A DNA stretch of 64,000 nucleotides from Qipengyuania vulgaris (GTDB lineage: Bacteria > Pseudomonadota > Alphaproteobacteria > Sphingomonadales > Sphingomonadaceae): the NCBI RefSeq assembly GCF_009827325.1, contig NZ_WTYC01000006.1:62001-126000 (forward strand), read 5' to 3'. The translations under genes and the position numbers were made by a program. The notes beneath the pieces were generated by a model, which worked only from the letters and a program-made list of their open reading frames with translations, was not told the origin of the DNA and did not search any database. Every line of letters begins with the position of its first letter. Within the stretch, counting starts at the first letter, position 1. Positions 53,951 through 62,290 of the stretch are shown in pieces.

Positions 53951-54715
53951 TCAGAAGCGGATTTGCGTACCTACGTAAACCGCCTTCTCGTCTTCCATGC
54001 CATCGGTCAGGGGACCAAGCCGGTCGCGATCCTGCGAAAGGCGAACCCCGGCAGTAACGTCGAGATTGCGGCTCAGACGATAGGAACCGCCGACGTCGAC
54101 ACGCTGAGTGCCGGCCCCTTCGAGGGTGCGCGGCGCGCTGCCGGTACGGCCTTCCTGCTGAAGTGCAATGCGCGACTGGAAGCGGCTGTCCTCGTTCTCG
54201 TCATCCCGTCCGTCGAACTTGGACAGGTCGGGCATCGAAATGTCTTTCAGACCTTCGGCGACGGCAGCAGCGGAAACGCTCCGCGTCGGCTGGGCGAAGC
54301 TCTGGTAACCGCGCGCGATGCCCAGATTGTACCGGGTGGGCGCAACGGGCAATCCAGCCTGCTCGGACCCGCCGCGGGTGAACGATTCCAAGCCGCCCTG
54401 ACCCGAAAGGGTACGGACTGCTGCCTCGTTCACGCGGACGGCGAAATTGATTGTGCGATCACGTTGCGGTGCCGGTTTGCTGGCCGGGGTGAAACGAAGG
54501 GCGTCTTCCCCGATGATCCGAGCCACTTTCTGTGCCAGTTCCGGATCCGCTCCGGCTGGAGTGAAAGGCAGAAACTCGATCGAATTGGAAGCGGGCAGGC
54601 TTTCCGAAGATGTGACGGCAAATCCTGCGGCCGGGACAACCAGCGCAAGGCCTGCGACAGCAAGCATGGCCGGCGCAAACCGTCCCTTACTCCTGCTGTT
54701 CTTCGCAATAGCCAT
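53951..54715 (-). CDS. Hypothetical exported protein with barrel-like C terminus
   Basis: The 254-residue protein has a signal peptide (APAMLAVAGLALVVPAAGFA). The middle is polar and without known motifs. The last 50 residues read as two or three amphipathic strands (RVDVGGSYRLSRNLDVTAGV, EKAVYVGTQIRF) and end in phenylalanine, like the insertion signal of outer-membrane beta-barrel proteins. It is too short in strands for a full barrel, so it may be a fragmentary or oligomeric barrel. It is unrecognised otherwise. Confidence 0.6.
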   Translation of the reverse strand: MAIAKNSRSKGRFAPAMLAVAGLALVVPAAGFAVTSSESLPASNSIEFLPFTPAGADPELAQKVARIIGEDALRFTPASKPAPQRDRTINFAVRVNEAAVRTLSGQGGLESFTRGGSEQAGLPVAPTRYNLGIARGYQSFAQPTRSVSAAAVAEGLKDISMPDLSKFDGRDDENEDSRFQSRIALQQEGRTGSAPRTLEGAGTQRVDVGGSYRLSRNLDVTAGVRLSQDRDRLGPLTDGMEDEKAVYVGTQIRF

Positions 54716-55029
54716 CGAACGCCTCTATTTCCCCAAGCTCGCGGAGGTCACCATCATAAGGCGCTTTCCGCTTAACCGTTCCCGAACGACTCCGGAAACA
54801 TCAGTAATGTAAGGCTTCGCCCCGGCCTTGGCCAGCTTTTCCACAGGACCGGTTCAATACGGCACAAGGGTGTTGCGCGAGTCACACAGGGCGGCCCTCG
54901 ATTAAGGACGCGTTCACGCACGAAGGGCGTCTATACCAGACCTGAAGGATGGAGGGAAAGCCAATGCTTGCTCCCATCCGCGCAGTCTTTATAGAGCCGC
55001 AACGTTACTACCCGATCCGAGGACCGTTC
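54716..55029. other. Intergenic stretch between divergent genes
   Basis: These 314 bases should hold the promoters of the exported protein (minus) and the DUF3576 gene (plus). GGATGGAGGGAAAG at about 54945-54960 could serve an ATG at 54964 in frame with the DUF3576 gene, but the signal peptide begins at 55030. No other feature is visible. Confidence 0.5.
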
Positions 55030-55479
55030 ATGACCGCACACCGTAGCTTCCGCCGCCCCGCCGCCATCGCCATCCTCGGCGTGGCCAGCATCGGCCTCGC
55101 GGCATGCTCGAGCAACGACCGTCCGCAGGCAGATCTTGCTGCGGCTGAAGTTTCGACGATCGGCGTGAATTCCTATCTCTGGCGCGCGTCGCTCGAAGCG
55201 GTTAGCTTCGCGCCGCTGCTGCAGGCGGATTCGGCTGGCGGCGTGATCGTTACCGACTGGTACGCCAATCCGAGCAATCCGGGCGAGCGGGTCAAGATGA
55301 CCATTTCGATCCTCGATACCGACCTTCGTGCCGATGCGCTGCGCGTCGCTGCCAGCCGGCAGGTCAACCAGGCCGGAAGCTGGGTCGATGCGCCGGTTCA
55401 GGCCGCCACGGTCCAGAAGCTGGAAGACATCATCCTGACCAAGGCACGCGAACTGCGCCGCCAGGCGATTGCAGGCTAA
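55030..55479 (+). CDS. DUF3576 domain lipoprotein
   Basis: This 149-residue protein has a signal with lipobox (IAILGVASIGLAACSS), then the DUF3576 body: EVSTIGVNSYLWRASLEAV, SFAPLLQADSAGGVIVTDWY, NPGERVKMTISILDTDLRAD and a C-terminal helix (KLEDIILTKARELRRQAIAG). It is an outer-membrane or periplasmic lipoprotein of unknown role found next to leuS-lptE-holA in many alphaproteobacteria, which suggests an envelope function linked to LPS assembly. ATG 55030 begins the signal. Confidence 0.88.
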   Translation: MTAHRSFRRPAAIAILGVASIGLAACSSNDRPQADLAAAEVSTIGVNSYLWRASLEAVSFAPLLQADSAGGVIVTDWYANPSNPGERVKMTISILDTDLRADALRVAASRQVNQAGSWVDAPVQAATVQKLEDIILTKARELRRQAIAG

Positions 55480-55523
55480 GCTAGCGGGTTCCATTCGCGC
55501 CTGAAATCCTTACAGGCGTCCAC

Positions 55524-58037
55524 ATGAGTGATACCCGTTTCGATCCGGCGCAGGCCGACGCACGCTGGCAGGCTGCCTGGGACCAGGCACAGACCTTCCG
55601 CGCCGACAGCAATTCCGCAAAGCCCAAGAGCTACGTGCTCGAGATGTTCCCCTATCCGTCGGGGCGCATCCACATCGGCCACGTGCGCAATTACACGATG
55701 GGCGATGTGCTGGCGCGCTACAAGAAGGCGACCGGGTACGAAGTCCTCCACCCGATGGGCTGGGACGCCTTCGGCATGCCGGCGGAAAATGCGGCGATGG
55801 AAAAGGGCGTCCATCCCGGCGGCTGGACTCGCGCCAATATCGAACACATGAAGGCGCAGCTCAAACGCCTCGGCTTCGCGCTCGACTGGAGCCGCGAACT
55901 GGCGACCTGCGAGCCCGACTATTACGGCCACGAGCAGGCACTCTTCATCGACCTTTACGAAGCGGGTCTCGTCTATCGCAAGGAAAGCGAGGTCAACTGG
56001 GACCCGGTCGACATGACTGTGCTCGCCAACGAACAGGTGATCGACGGCAAGGGCTGGCGCAGCGGCGCAGAGGTCGAGAAGCGCAAGCTCAACCAGTGGT
56101 TCCTCAAGATCACCGACTTCGCGGAAGAACTGCTCGAAGGTTTGGGCAATCTCGAGAACTGGCCCGACAAGGTCCGGCTGATGCAGGAAAACTGGATCGG
56201 CAAGTCCAAGGGGCTGGAGTTCAGCTTCGACCTTTCCAATGGCGAGAAACTGCCGGTCTACACCACGCGCCCCGACACGATTTTCGGCGCGAGCTTCGTC
56301 GCGGTGGCGGCGGATCATCCGGTGGCGCAGTCGCTGGACAGCGATGCCGCGCGCGACTTCATCGCCCTGTGCAAGAAAGGCGGCACCACCGCTGCCGAAC
56401 TTGAAACCGCCGAGAAGCTCGGCTTCGACACCGGCCTGACCGCGAAACACCCCTTCACCGGGGCCGATCTGCCGGTCTTCATCGCGAATTTCGTGCTCAT
56501 GGATTATGGCACCGGCGCGATCATGGCGGTGCCGGGTCACGACCAGCGCGACTTCGAATTCGCGACGAAATACGGCCTGCCCATACCACGCGTTGTCGCT
56601 GCCAGCATAGGTGAGGCGGGCAAGCCTTTCGAAGGCGAGGCCGAGGCGGGCGAAGGCGTGATCGTCAATTCCGACTTCCTCGACGGCATGGACGTCGAGG
56701 ATGCTAAGCGCGAGATCATCAAGCGGATCGAGCAACAGGGCCGGGGCCAGGGCAAGACAGTCTGGCGCCTGCGCGACTGGGGCGTTTCGCGCCAGCGTTA
56801 CTGGGGCACGCCGATCCCCTTCATCCATTGCGAGAGCTGCGGCGTCGTGCCTGCCTCCAAGGACAGCCTGCCGATCACGCTCCCCGAGGACGTCGATTTC
56901 AAGACGCCCGGCAACCCGCTGCTGCGCCACCCGACATGGAAGCATGTCGACTGTCCGAAATGCGGCGGCAGAGCAGAGCGCGAAACCGATACGCTCGACA
57001 CCTTCGTCGACAGCTCGTGGTACTTCCTGCGCTTCGCCAGCCAGCCTGCGGACAAGCCCTTCGACAAGGACGAAATCGCCAAGTGGCTGCCGGTCGAGCA
57101 GTATATCGGCGGCATCGAACACGCGATCCTGCACCTGCTCTACGCCCGCTTCTGGACCCGCGCGTTGGCGCATATGGGGCAGATCGAGGTGACCGAGCCC
57201 TTCGCCTCGCTGTTTACGCAGGGCATGGTGACGCACGAGACTTATAGCCGCAAGGAAGGCGGGAAGACCGTCTATTACGCGCCCGACGAGATCAGCCGCG
57301 AGGCAAACCGTGCCTTGCTGAGCGCCGATGGCGGCGAGGTCGAGATCGGCCGCGTCATCAAGATGTCGAAATCGAAGAAGAACGTTGTCGACCCCGACAC
57401 CATCATCGACACTTATGGTGCCGATGCAGTGCGCTGGTTCATGCTGTCCGACAGCCCGCCCGAGCGCGATTTGCCTTGGTCGGAAGCAGGAATTGAAGGC
57501 TGCAGCCGCTTTGTTCACCGATTGTGGCGCCTGTTCGCGGCCTATGACGCCGGCGCGCAGGGTGAGGACAAGGCACTGGCGCGCAGGACCCACCAGACCA
57601 TTGCCGCCGTGGCCGAGGATATCGAGGCGCTCGGCTTCAACAAGGCGGTCGCGCGGATTTACGAACTGACCGGTGCGGTCGAAAAGGCCGCACCATCCGC
57701 CAGCCGCAGCCATGCCATCCGGACGCTTGTCCAGCTGGCCGCGCCGATGATGCCGCACCTTGCAGAGGAAGCCTGGGCCAGGCTCGGCGAGACCGGATTG
57801 GTCGCAGATGCCGCATGGCCCGCAGTCGATCCGGCACTGCTGGTCGAGGACGAGGTCACCATCGCCGTCCAGCACAAGGGCAAGCTGCGCGATACGCTCA
57901 CCGCACCCAAGGGAGCCTCGAAGGAGGATCTCGAATCGATGGCTCTCGCCTCCGAGAACGTCCAGCGTTCGATCGACGGTGCAGAAATCCGCAAGGTCAT
58001 TGTCGTGCCGGACAGATTGGTGAATATCGTCACCTAA
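55524..58037 (+). CDS. leuS: Leucine-tRNA ligase
   Basis: The 837-residue class I synthetase has the HIGH motif in [19 protein letters not shown], the editing domain with [20 protein letters not shown], a zinc site (ECCG-like CESCGVV, CPKCGG), [13 protein letters not shown] and the anticodon domain. It starts 44 bases after the DUF3576 gene. Its TAA overlaps the lptE ATG by one base (TAATG), so lptE and holA are coupled to it. Confidence 0.97.
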   Translation: MSDTRFDPAQADARWQAAWDQAQTFRADSNSAKPKSYVLEMFPYPSGRIHIGHVRNYTMGDVLARYKKATGYEVLHPMGWDAFGMPAENAAMEKGVHPGGWTRANIEHMKAQLKRLGFALDWSRELATCEPDYYGHEQALFIDLYEAGLVYRKESEVNWDPVDMTVLANEQVIDGKGWRSGAEVEKRKLNQWFLKITDFAEELLEGLGNLENWPDKVRLMQENWIGKSKGLEFSFDLSNGEKLPVYTTRPDTIFGASFVAVAADHPVAQSLDSDAARDFIALCKKGGTTAAELETAEKLGFDTGLTAKHPFTGADLPVFIANFVLMDYGTGAIMAVPGHDQRDFEFATKYGLPIPRVVAASIGEAGKPFEGEAEAGEGVIVNSDFLDGMDVEDAKREIIKRIEQQGRGQGKTVWRLRDWGVSRQRYWGTPIPFIHCESCGVVPASKDSLPITLPEDVDFKTPGNPLLRHPTWKHVDCPKCGGRAERETDTLDTFVDSSWYFLRFASQPADKPFDKDEIAKWLPVEQYIGGIEHAILHLLYARFWTRALAHMGQIEVTEPFASLFTQGMVTHETYSRKEGGKTVYYAPDEISREANRALLSADGGEVEIGRVIKMSKSKKNVVDPDTIIDTYGADAVRWFMLSDSPPERDLPWSEAGIEGCSRFVHRLWRLFAAYDAGAQGEDKALARRTHQTIAAVAEDIEALGFNKAVARIYELTGAVEKAAPSASRSHAIRTLVQLAAPMMPHLAEEAWARLGETGLVADAAWPAVDPALLVEDEVTIAVQHKGKLRDTLTAPKGASKEDLESMALASENVQRSIDGAEIRKVIVVPDRLVNIVT

Positions 58038-58522
58038 TGCGGATATTCCTCGCCCTTTCCGTCGCGCTGGCACTGCCTGCCTGTTCGCTGTCCCCCATGT
58101 ATGCGGGGGGCGGCAGCGGCGCAGTCGCGCAAGGCCTTGCGGCGGTCGACGTTCCGCCGATCCAGGGCAAGGCGGGCTGGCTGGTCCGCAATGCCCTGAG
58201 CGACAAGCTGGGCGCAGCAGGCGTATCCGACTTCCGCTACCGGCTCGACGTGCGCCTGGACGATAGCCTCGAAGGACTTGCCGTGCTGGCCGACGATACC
58301 GTCAGCCGCGAACGACGCACCTTGCGTGCACGCTACCAGCTCGTGGATGCTGCGACCGGCGAAATCCTGCTCGACGCGACCGAGGGCGCAGATGCCGGAA
58401 TCGATGTCGTATCCAGCGAATATGCGACCATCGCCGCGGAAAATACCGCGCTCGAAAACCTGTCGCGTGAAATCGCCGACCGTATCGTCACCCGCGTCGC
58501 GCTGACGCTTCGGGACCGGTGA
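58037..58522 (+). CDS. lptE: LPS-assembly lipoprotein LptE
   Basis: LptE plugs the LptD barrel and helps place lipopolysaccharide in the outer membrane. The 161-residue protein has a lipobox (LALPACSLSPMY), a VDVPPIQGKAGWLVRNAL stretch, a strand pair (DFRYRLDVRLDDS, RRTLRARYQLVDA) and a C-terminal helix (NTALENLSREIADRIVTRVA), the usual small alphaproteobacterial form. It overlaps leuS by one base and holA by four (GTGA). Confidence 0.9.
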   Translation: MRIFLALSVALALPACSLSPMYAGGGSGAVAQGLAAVDVPPIQGKAGWLVRNALSDKLGAAGVSDFRYRLDVRLDDSLEGLAVLADDTVSRERRTLRARYQLVDAATGEILLDATEGADAGIDVVSSEYATIAAENTALENLSREIADRIVTRVALTLRDR

Positions 58523-59562
58523 AGCTCACCAGCCGCGACTTTGCCGCCAAGGCCGGGAATGCAGCGGAAAGCTGCACGATATTCTTCTTCTGCGGACAGG
58601 ACGAGGCCGGGGCAAGCGCTGCTGCGAACGAGCTTGTCGCGATGCTCCCCGAGCCCGGCGAGAGGATCGAGATCTCCGGCGCCGAACTTCGCTCGGATCC
58701 CGCGAAACTCGGTGACGAAGCCCGCTCCAACTCGCTCTTTGGCGATAGCCGCCACATCTGGTGCCGCGTGGCGGGTGACGAGGCACATGAAGCGCTCAAG
58801 ACGCTCGTAGAAACCGGCGACATGGGCGCGGGCGAGGCCTGCCCGGTAATCATTGTCGCTACTTCGGCCACCGACAAGTCGCGCACAGCCAAGCTGCTGG
58901 AAAAGCGCAAGGATGCGCTCGTCGCGATGTTCTATCCGCCGGACCTGCGCTCGGTCACCCAGACGGTGCGGAGCATGGGCGATGCGGCGGGCGTCAAACT
59001 CGATGGTGCGGTGGCGGAACGGATCGCGCGCGGCGCCAATCTGGACGTGCGGCTGGCACAGAGCGAGGTTACAAAGCTGGCGACCTATCTCGACGCCAGC
59101 CCGCAATCGCCGAGGCCCGCGAATATGGAACACCTCGATGCCATCGGCGCGGCGAGCGAGGAGGAAGGCTTCGCCTCGCTGGTCAATGCGGTAATGGCGG
59201 GGCAGGGCCCCAAGGTGGCGACCGAAATCGCGCGGATGAAACAGATCGGGCTCAACCCGGTCGGTACTTTGCTGGCGGTGGAACGGCGGGCGGCCCAGCT
59301 TGCCCGCATCTCGGCAGCGCTGGGCAATCGCCGCTATCAGGATCTCGACAAGGGCGAAAAAGCGCGGCTCGGCATCTTCTGGAAGGAAGAGCGCGACATC
59401 GCAGAGCAGGTGCAGCGCTGGCGCGGTCCCAAGCTCGACCGGCTGACCCTGCGGCTGACCGAATTGCACCGCGAATTGCTGACGAACAGCCAGTCTTCCG
59501 AATTGCTGCTGGCCCAGGGCCTCACCGGCATTGCCCGCGTCGCCGGGGCGGGGCGGCGTTAA
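58519..59562 (+). CDS. holA: DNA polymerase III delta subunit
   Basis: HolA opens the sliding clamp as part of the clamp loader. The 347-residue protein has the delta-subunit layout: FFFCGQDEAGASAAANEL at the start, NSLFGDSRHIWCRV, DLRSVTQTVRSMGDAAGVKL, and a helical C terminus (LTELHRELLTNSQSSELLLA). GTG 58519 overlaps the lptE stop. The leuS-lptE-holA order is a common alphaproteobacterial operon. Confidence 0.9.
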   Translation: MKLTSRDFAAKAGNAAESCTIFFFCGQDEAGASAAANELVAMLPEPGERIEISGAELRSDPAKLGDEARSNSLFGDSRHIWCRVAGDEAHEALKTLVETGDMGAGEACPVIIVATSATDKSRTAKLLEKRKDALVAMFYPPDLRSVTQTVRSMGDAAGVKLDGAVAERIARGANLDVRLAQSEVTKLATYLDASPQSPRPANMEHLDAIGAASEEEGFASLVNAVMAGQGPKVATEIARMKQIGLNPVGTLLAVERRAAQLARISAALGNRRYQDLDKGEKARLGIFWKEERDIAEQVQRWRGPKLDRLTLRLTELHRELLTNSQSSELLLAQGLTGIARVAGAGRR

Positions 59563-59568
59563 GCCAGC

Positions 59569-60123
59569 CTAGTTTTCCGGGACGGAGAAGGTGCCGGTGA
59601 CGCGGCCGTTCGACGACGTCGATCCCGTTCCGGTAACGCCCGAAGAACCGCTCGCCTGCCCGTCGACGCTGGTGACGCCGCTGGCCAGATCGATCACGAG
59701 CCGCCCGCCATTGAGCGTATCGCCGCCGCGATTGAGCCGCACGTTGCCGGCCATAGTGATGATCCGGCGATTGAAATCATAGACCGCCGTATCGCCTCGC
59801 GCGCGTTCGTTGCCGCGGGTGACGTTGACTCCGCCGGTCGCCATGATGCGCTGAATGCTGAGGCTGCCCGTGTCGGAATAGTTCACAATGGTACGCGCAG
59901 CGTTGAGGTTCAGTCCCGCCTGCGTGATCTGGACGTTGCCCGAAAGGACCACGCGGTTCTGCCGGTCCTGCAATTCGATCCGGTCGGCGGCGTAGGATAC
60001 AGGGGCGTTGGAATTGTGCCCTGCGATGGCCTGCGCGGACAGCTGCATTCCGGCAAGCGCCGCCAGCGTCAGCGCGAAGCCTGCGGCCGCGCTCTTGGCC
60101 ATGGTGGGAAAATGGCTCTTCAT
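59569..60123 (-). CDS. lptA: LPS transport periplasmic protein LptA
   Basis: LptA forms the periplasmic bridge that carries LPS to the outer membrane. The 184-residue protein has a signal peptide (AAGFALTLAALAGMQLSAQA) and OstA-type beta-jellyroll repeats (RIELQDRQNRVVLSGNVQIT, GGVNVTRGNERARGD, VYDFNRRIITMAGNVRLNRG). A serine/glycine/threonine-rich tail is unusual (SGSSGVTGTGSTSSNG). Its ATG overlaps the LptC stop by one base. Confidence 0.9.
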   Translation of the reverse strand: MKSHFPTMAKSAAAGFALTLAALAGMQLSAQAIAGHNSNAPVSYAADRIELQDRQNRVVLSGNVQITQAGLNLNAARTIVNYSDTGSLSIQRIMATGGVNVTRGNERARGDTAVYDFNRRIITMAGNVRLNRGGDTLNGGRLVIDLASGVTSVDGQASGSSGVTGTGSTSSNGRVTGTFSVPEN

Positions 60124-60791
60124 CAGGGCATCCTCAGTTTTCCGGGCTCCATGCGCAGCCGCGCATTTCCCGAAAGGGTTATCCGGCGTTCGGCCAGATC
60201 GGCATCGAGCCTGTTGGCGCTGAAAGTGCCCGCGGGAATCGCTCCCTCGACACCGCCTGCGCCCTCAAGCGTTTTGTTGTTGAGGTCGAGCGAGACACCG
60301 CTGGCGCGCATGCGGTAACCGTCGGCGGCCTGCATGCGCATGGTCCCGTCCACGGCGATCACTTCTTTATTGATATCGTACTGGCCGCCAGGTGCCACGA
60401 CCCGCGCCGGCCCTTCGGTCATCAACATGCGGGCGATTATTTCGTCCATCCGGACGATTCCCTCGACGCTCGATCTCTGGACAGCTTCGTCTGCGGTCAA
60501 CGAGAAGGGGCGCCCCCTGGCGTCCTGTCCGCGGTAGAGCGCATTGTCGACGCGCAGCCGTTCCTGGATGACAGCCACTTCGTTGCGGTCGAGCAGGAAG
60601 CTGATCTCCCCGCGCGGGGAAAGCGGCGTGATGATCATCATTGCGGCCAGTACGCCGACGCCCATCGGAAGCGCTCGGACGAGGAAGCGCACCAGCCGGT
60701 CGTGGCTTCCGCCGGGCGCAGCAAAATGCTGGCGGCGCGAGCGTAGCTGCTGCGCCTCCTGCGTTTCGATCCTGCGCTTGCGAAATGCCAT
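60123..60791 (-). CDS. lptC: LPS export protein LptC
   Basis: LptC receives LPS from the LptBFG transporter and passes it to LptA. The 222-residue protein has a long basic N terminus (residues 1-35), one membrane span (ALPMGVGVLAAMMIITPLSP) and a periplasmic jellyroll domain (GRPFSLTADEAVQRSS, YDINKEVIAVDGTMRMQA, GTFSANRLDADLAERRITLS). ATG 60791 is preferred to the GTG directly before it. It is encoded between rnd and lptA on the minus strand. Confidence 0.9.
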   Translation of the reverse strand: MAFRKRRIETQEAQQLRSRRQHFAAPGGSHDRLVRFLVRALPMGVGVLAAMMIITPLSPRGEISFLLDRNEVAVIQERLRVDNALYRGQDARGRPFSLTADEAVQRSSVEGIVRMDEIIARMLMTEGPARVVAPGGQYDINKEVIAVDGTMRMQAADGYRMRASGVSLDLNNKTLEGAGGVEGAIPAGTFSANRLDADLAERRITLSGNARLRMEPGKLRMP

Positions 60792-60810
60792 CACGGCTTA
60801 CCTGCTCCCC

Positions 60811-61434
60811 TCAGGCTGACGCGTGGCTGAAGATATCGTGATCCTGCCAACCGAGAATATCGAGATGCGCCCGGGCGGGAAGGAAATCGAAGCAGGCCTG
60901 CGCCAGTTCCATCCGGCCTTCGCGTTCGAGCCGGCGGTCGAGTTCTTCCTTCATGCGGTGGAGATAGCGCACGTCGGAGGCCGCATAGTCGCGCTGCGCC
61001 TCGTTCAGTTCGGGGCCGCCCCAGTCGGAGCTTTGCTGGACCTTGGACATGTTTTCGCCGAGCAGTTCCTCGACCAGGTTCTTGAGGCCGTGCCGATCGG
61101 TGTAGGTACGGATCAGCTTGCTGGCGATCTTGGTGCAATAGCAGGGCGCCGCAGTGACGCCGAGGTAATATTCGATCGCCGCAAGGTCGAAGCGGGCAAA
61201 ATGGAACAGCTTCAGCCGCTCCGGATCGGCGAGGACCGCCTTGAGATTGGGCGCGTCGTAATCGCTATCGGGACCGAAGCGGACGAGGTGTTCGTCGCCG
61301 TTGCCGTCGCTGATCTGCAACAGGCACAGCCGGTCGCGGATGGTGACGAGGCCCATGGTCTCGGTATCGACGGCCACCGGGCCATCGGCGAGTAAGCCTG
61401 CGGGAAGGTCTTCTTCGTGGAAATGAACTGCCAT
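60811..61434 (-). CDS. rnd: Ribonuclease D-type 3'-5' exonuclease
   Basis: This 207-residue protein is a DEDDy exonuclease domain only: AVDTETMGL (D, E), LFHFARFDLAAIEYYLG (D), the central DRHGLKNLVEELL stretch and RDYAASDVRYLHRMK (Y, D). The HRDC domains of E. coli RNase D are missing, which is normal for the short alphaproteobacterial form. It trims RNA 3' ends, probably tRNA. It leads the rnd-lptC-lptA unit. Confidence 0.9.
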   Translation of the reverse strand: MAVHFHEEDLPAGLLADGPVAVDTETMGLVTIRDRLCLLQISDGNGDEHLVRFGPDSDYDAPNLKAVLADPERLKLFHFARFDLAAIEYYLGVTAAPCYCTKIASKLIRTYTDRHGLKNLVEELLGENMSKVQQSSDWGGPELNEAQRDYAASDVRYLHRMKEELDRRLEREGRMELAQACFDFLPARAHLDILGWQDHDIFSHASA

Positions 61435-61513
61435 GCCCTGCGCCTTAGATGGATTGGGGATTGTAGGAAAGGGCGGACTGGCCCGCCGCGCCGTGCGCGG
61501 GCAGGATGGGATG

Positions 61514-62194
61514 ATGCGTGAAAGCGTCCCCGAAAGCTGGAAGCCGGTTCTGGACCCCGTGCTGGAGGCCGAAGAAGCGCGCCGGCTGGGCGGCTGGCTG
61601 CGCGCAGAGGAAGCGGCGGGAAAGACCGTCTACCCGCCGCGCGGCTGCCGGCTGATGGCGCTCGACCTGACCCCGCTCGACAGGGTGAAGGTCGTGATCC
61701 TCGGGCAGGATCCTTACCACGGCCCGGGTCAGGCGATGGGCCTCAGCTTTTCCGTCCCGCAAGGTGTGCGTCCGCCGCCGAGCCTGGCGAACATCTACAA
61801 GGAACTGGAAACCGATTGCGGTATCGCCCGCCCCAAACATGGCGATCTGTCGAACTGGGCGAGGCAGGGCGTGCTGCTGCTCAACAACACGCTGACCGTC
61901 GAGGCGGGGCAGGCGGGCAGCCATGCGGGGCGCGGCTGGGACGCGGTAACCGACGCCTGCATCGAAGCGGTCGCGGATCGGTCTGTTCCCTCGGTCTTCA
62001 TCCTCTGGGGCAACCACGCGCAGGCGAAAGCGAAGCGCATATCGAACCTTCGCAGCGGGCCGCATCTCGTCATCGAAAGCCCGCATCCCAGCCCGCTGTC
62101 GGCCCACCGCGGCTTCTTCGGATCGAAGCCTTTCAGCCGGACCAATGATTTCCTCGATTCCCGAGGTCGCGGCGCAATCGACTGGTTCTTGTGA
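61514..62194 (+). CDS. ung: Uracil-DNA glycosylase
   Basis: Ung removes uracil from DNA. The 226-residue protein has the water-activating loop VVILGQDPYHGPGQAMGLSF, LLLNNTLTVEAGQAGSHAGR, the SVFILWGNHAQAK strand and the minor-groove loop ESPHPSPLSAHRGFFGSKPF. ATG 61514 has AGGA seven bases upstream; ATG 61511 is a close alternative. It is divergent from rnd. Confidence 0.96.
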   Translation: MRESVPESWKPVLDPVLEAEEARRLGGWLRAEEAAGKTVYPPRGCRLMALDLTPLDRVKVVILGQDPYHGPGQAMGLSFSVPQGVRPPPSLANIYKELETDCGIARPKHGDLSNWARQGVLLLNNTLTVEAGQAGSHAGRGWDAVTDACIEAVADRSVPSVFILWGNHAQAKAKRISNLRSGPHLVIESPHPSPLSAHRGFFGSKPFSRTNDFLDSRGRGAIDWFL

Positions 62195-62290
62195 GTTGCA
62201 ACGCTCCGGCCAGCCGCTGCTGGACAAGGCGAGTTTCTGTTTGAGCAAAGTGACTTGTGTGGATAGGGGGCGCCCAGATCGAGGGGACGC

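Noticed and set aside
55476..58073. Minus-strand open frame of 865 codons
   Set aside because: It is the reverse of leuS, which has HIGH and KMSKS motifs.
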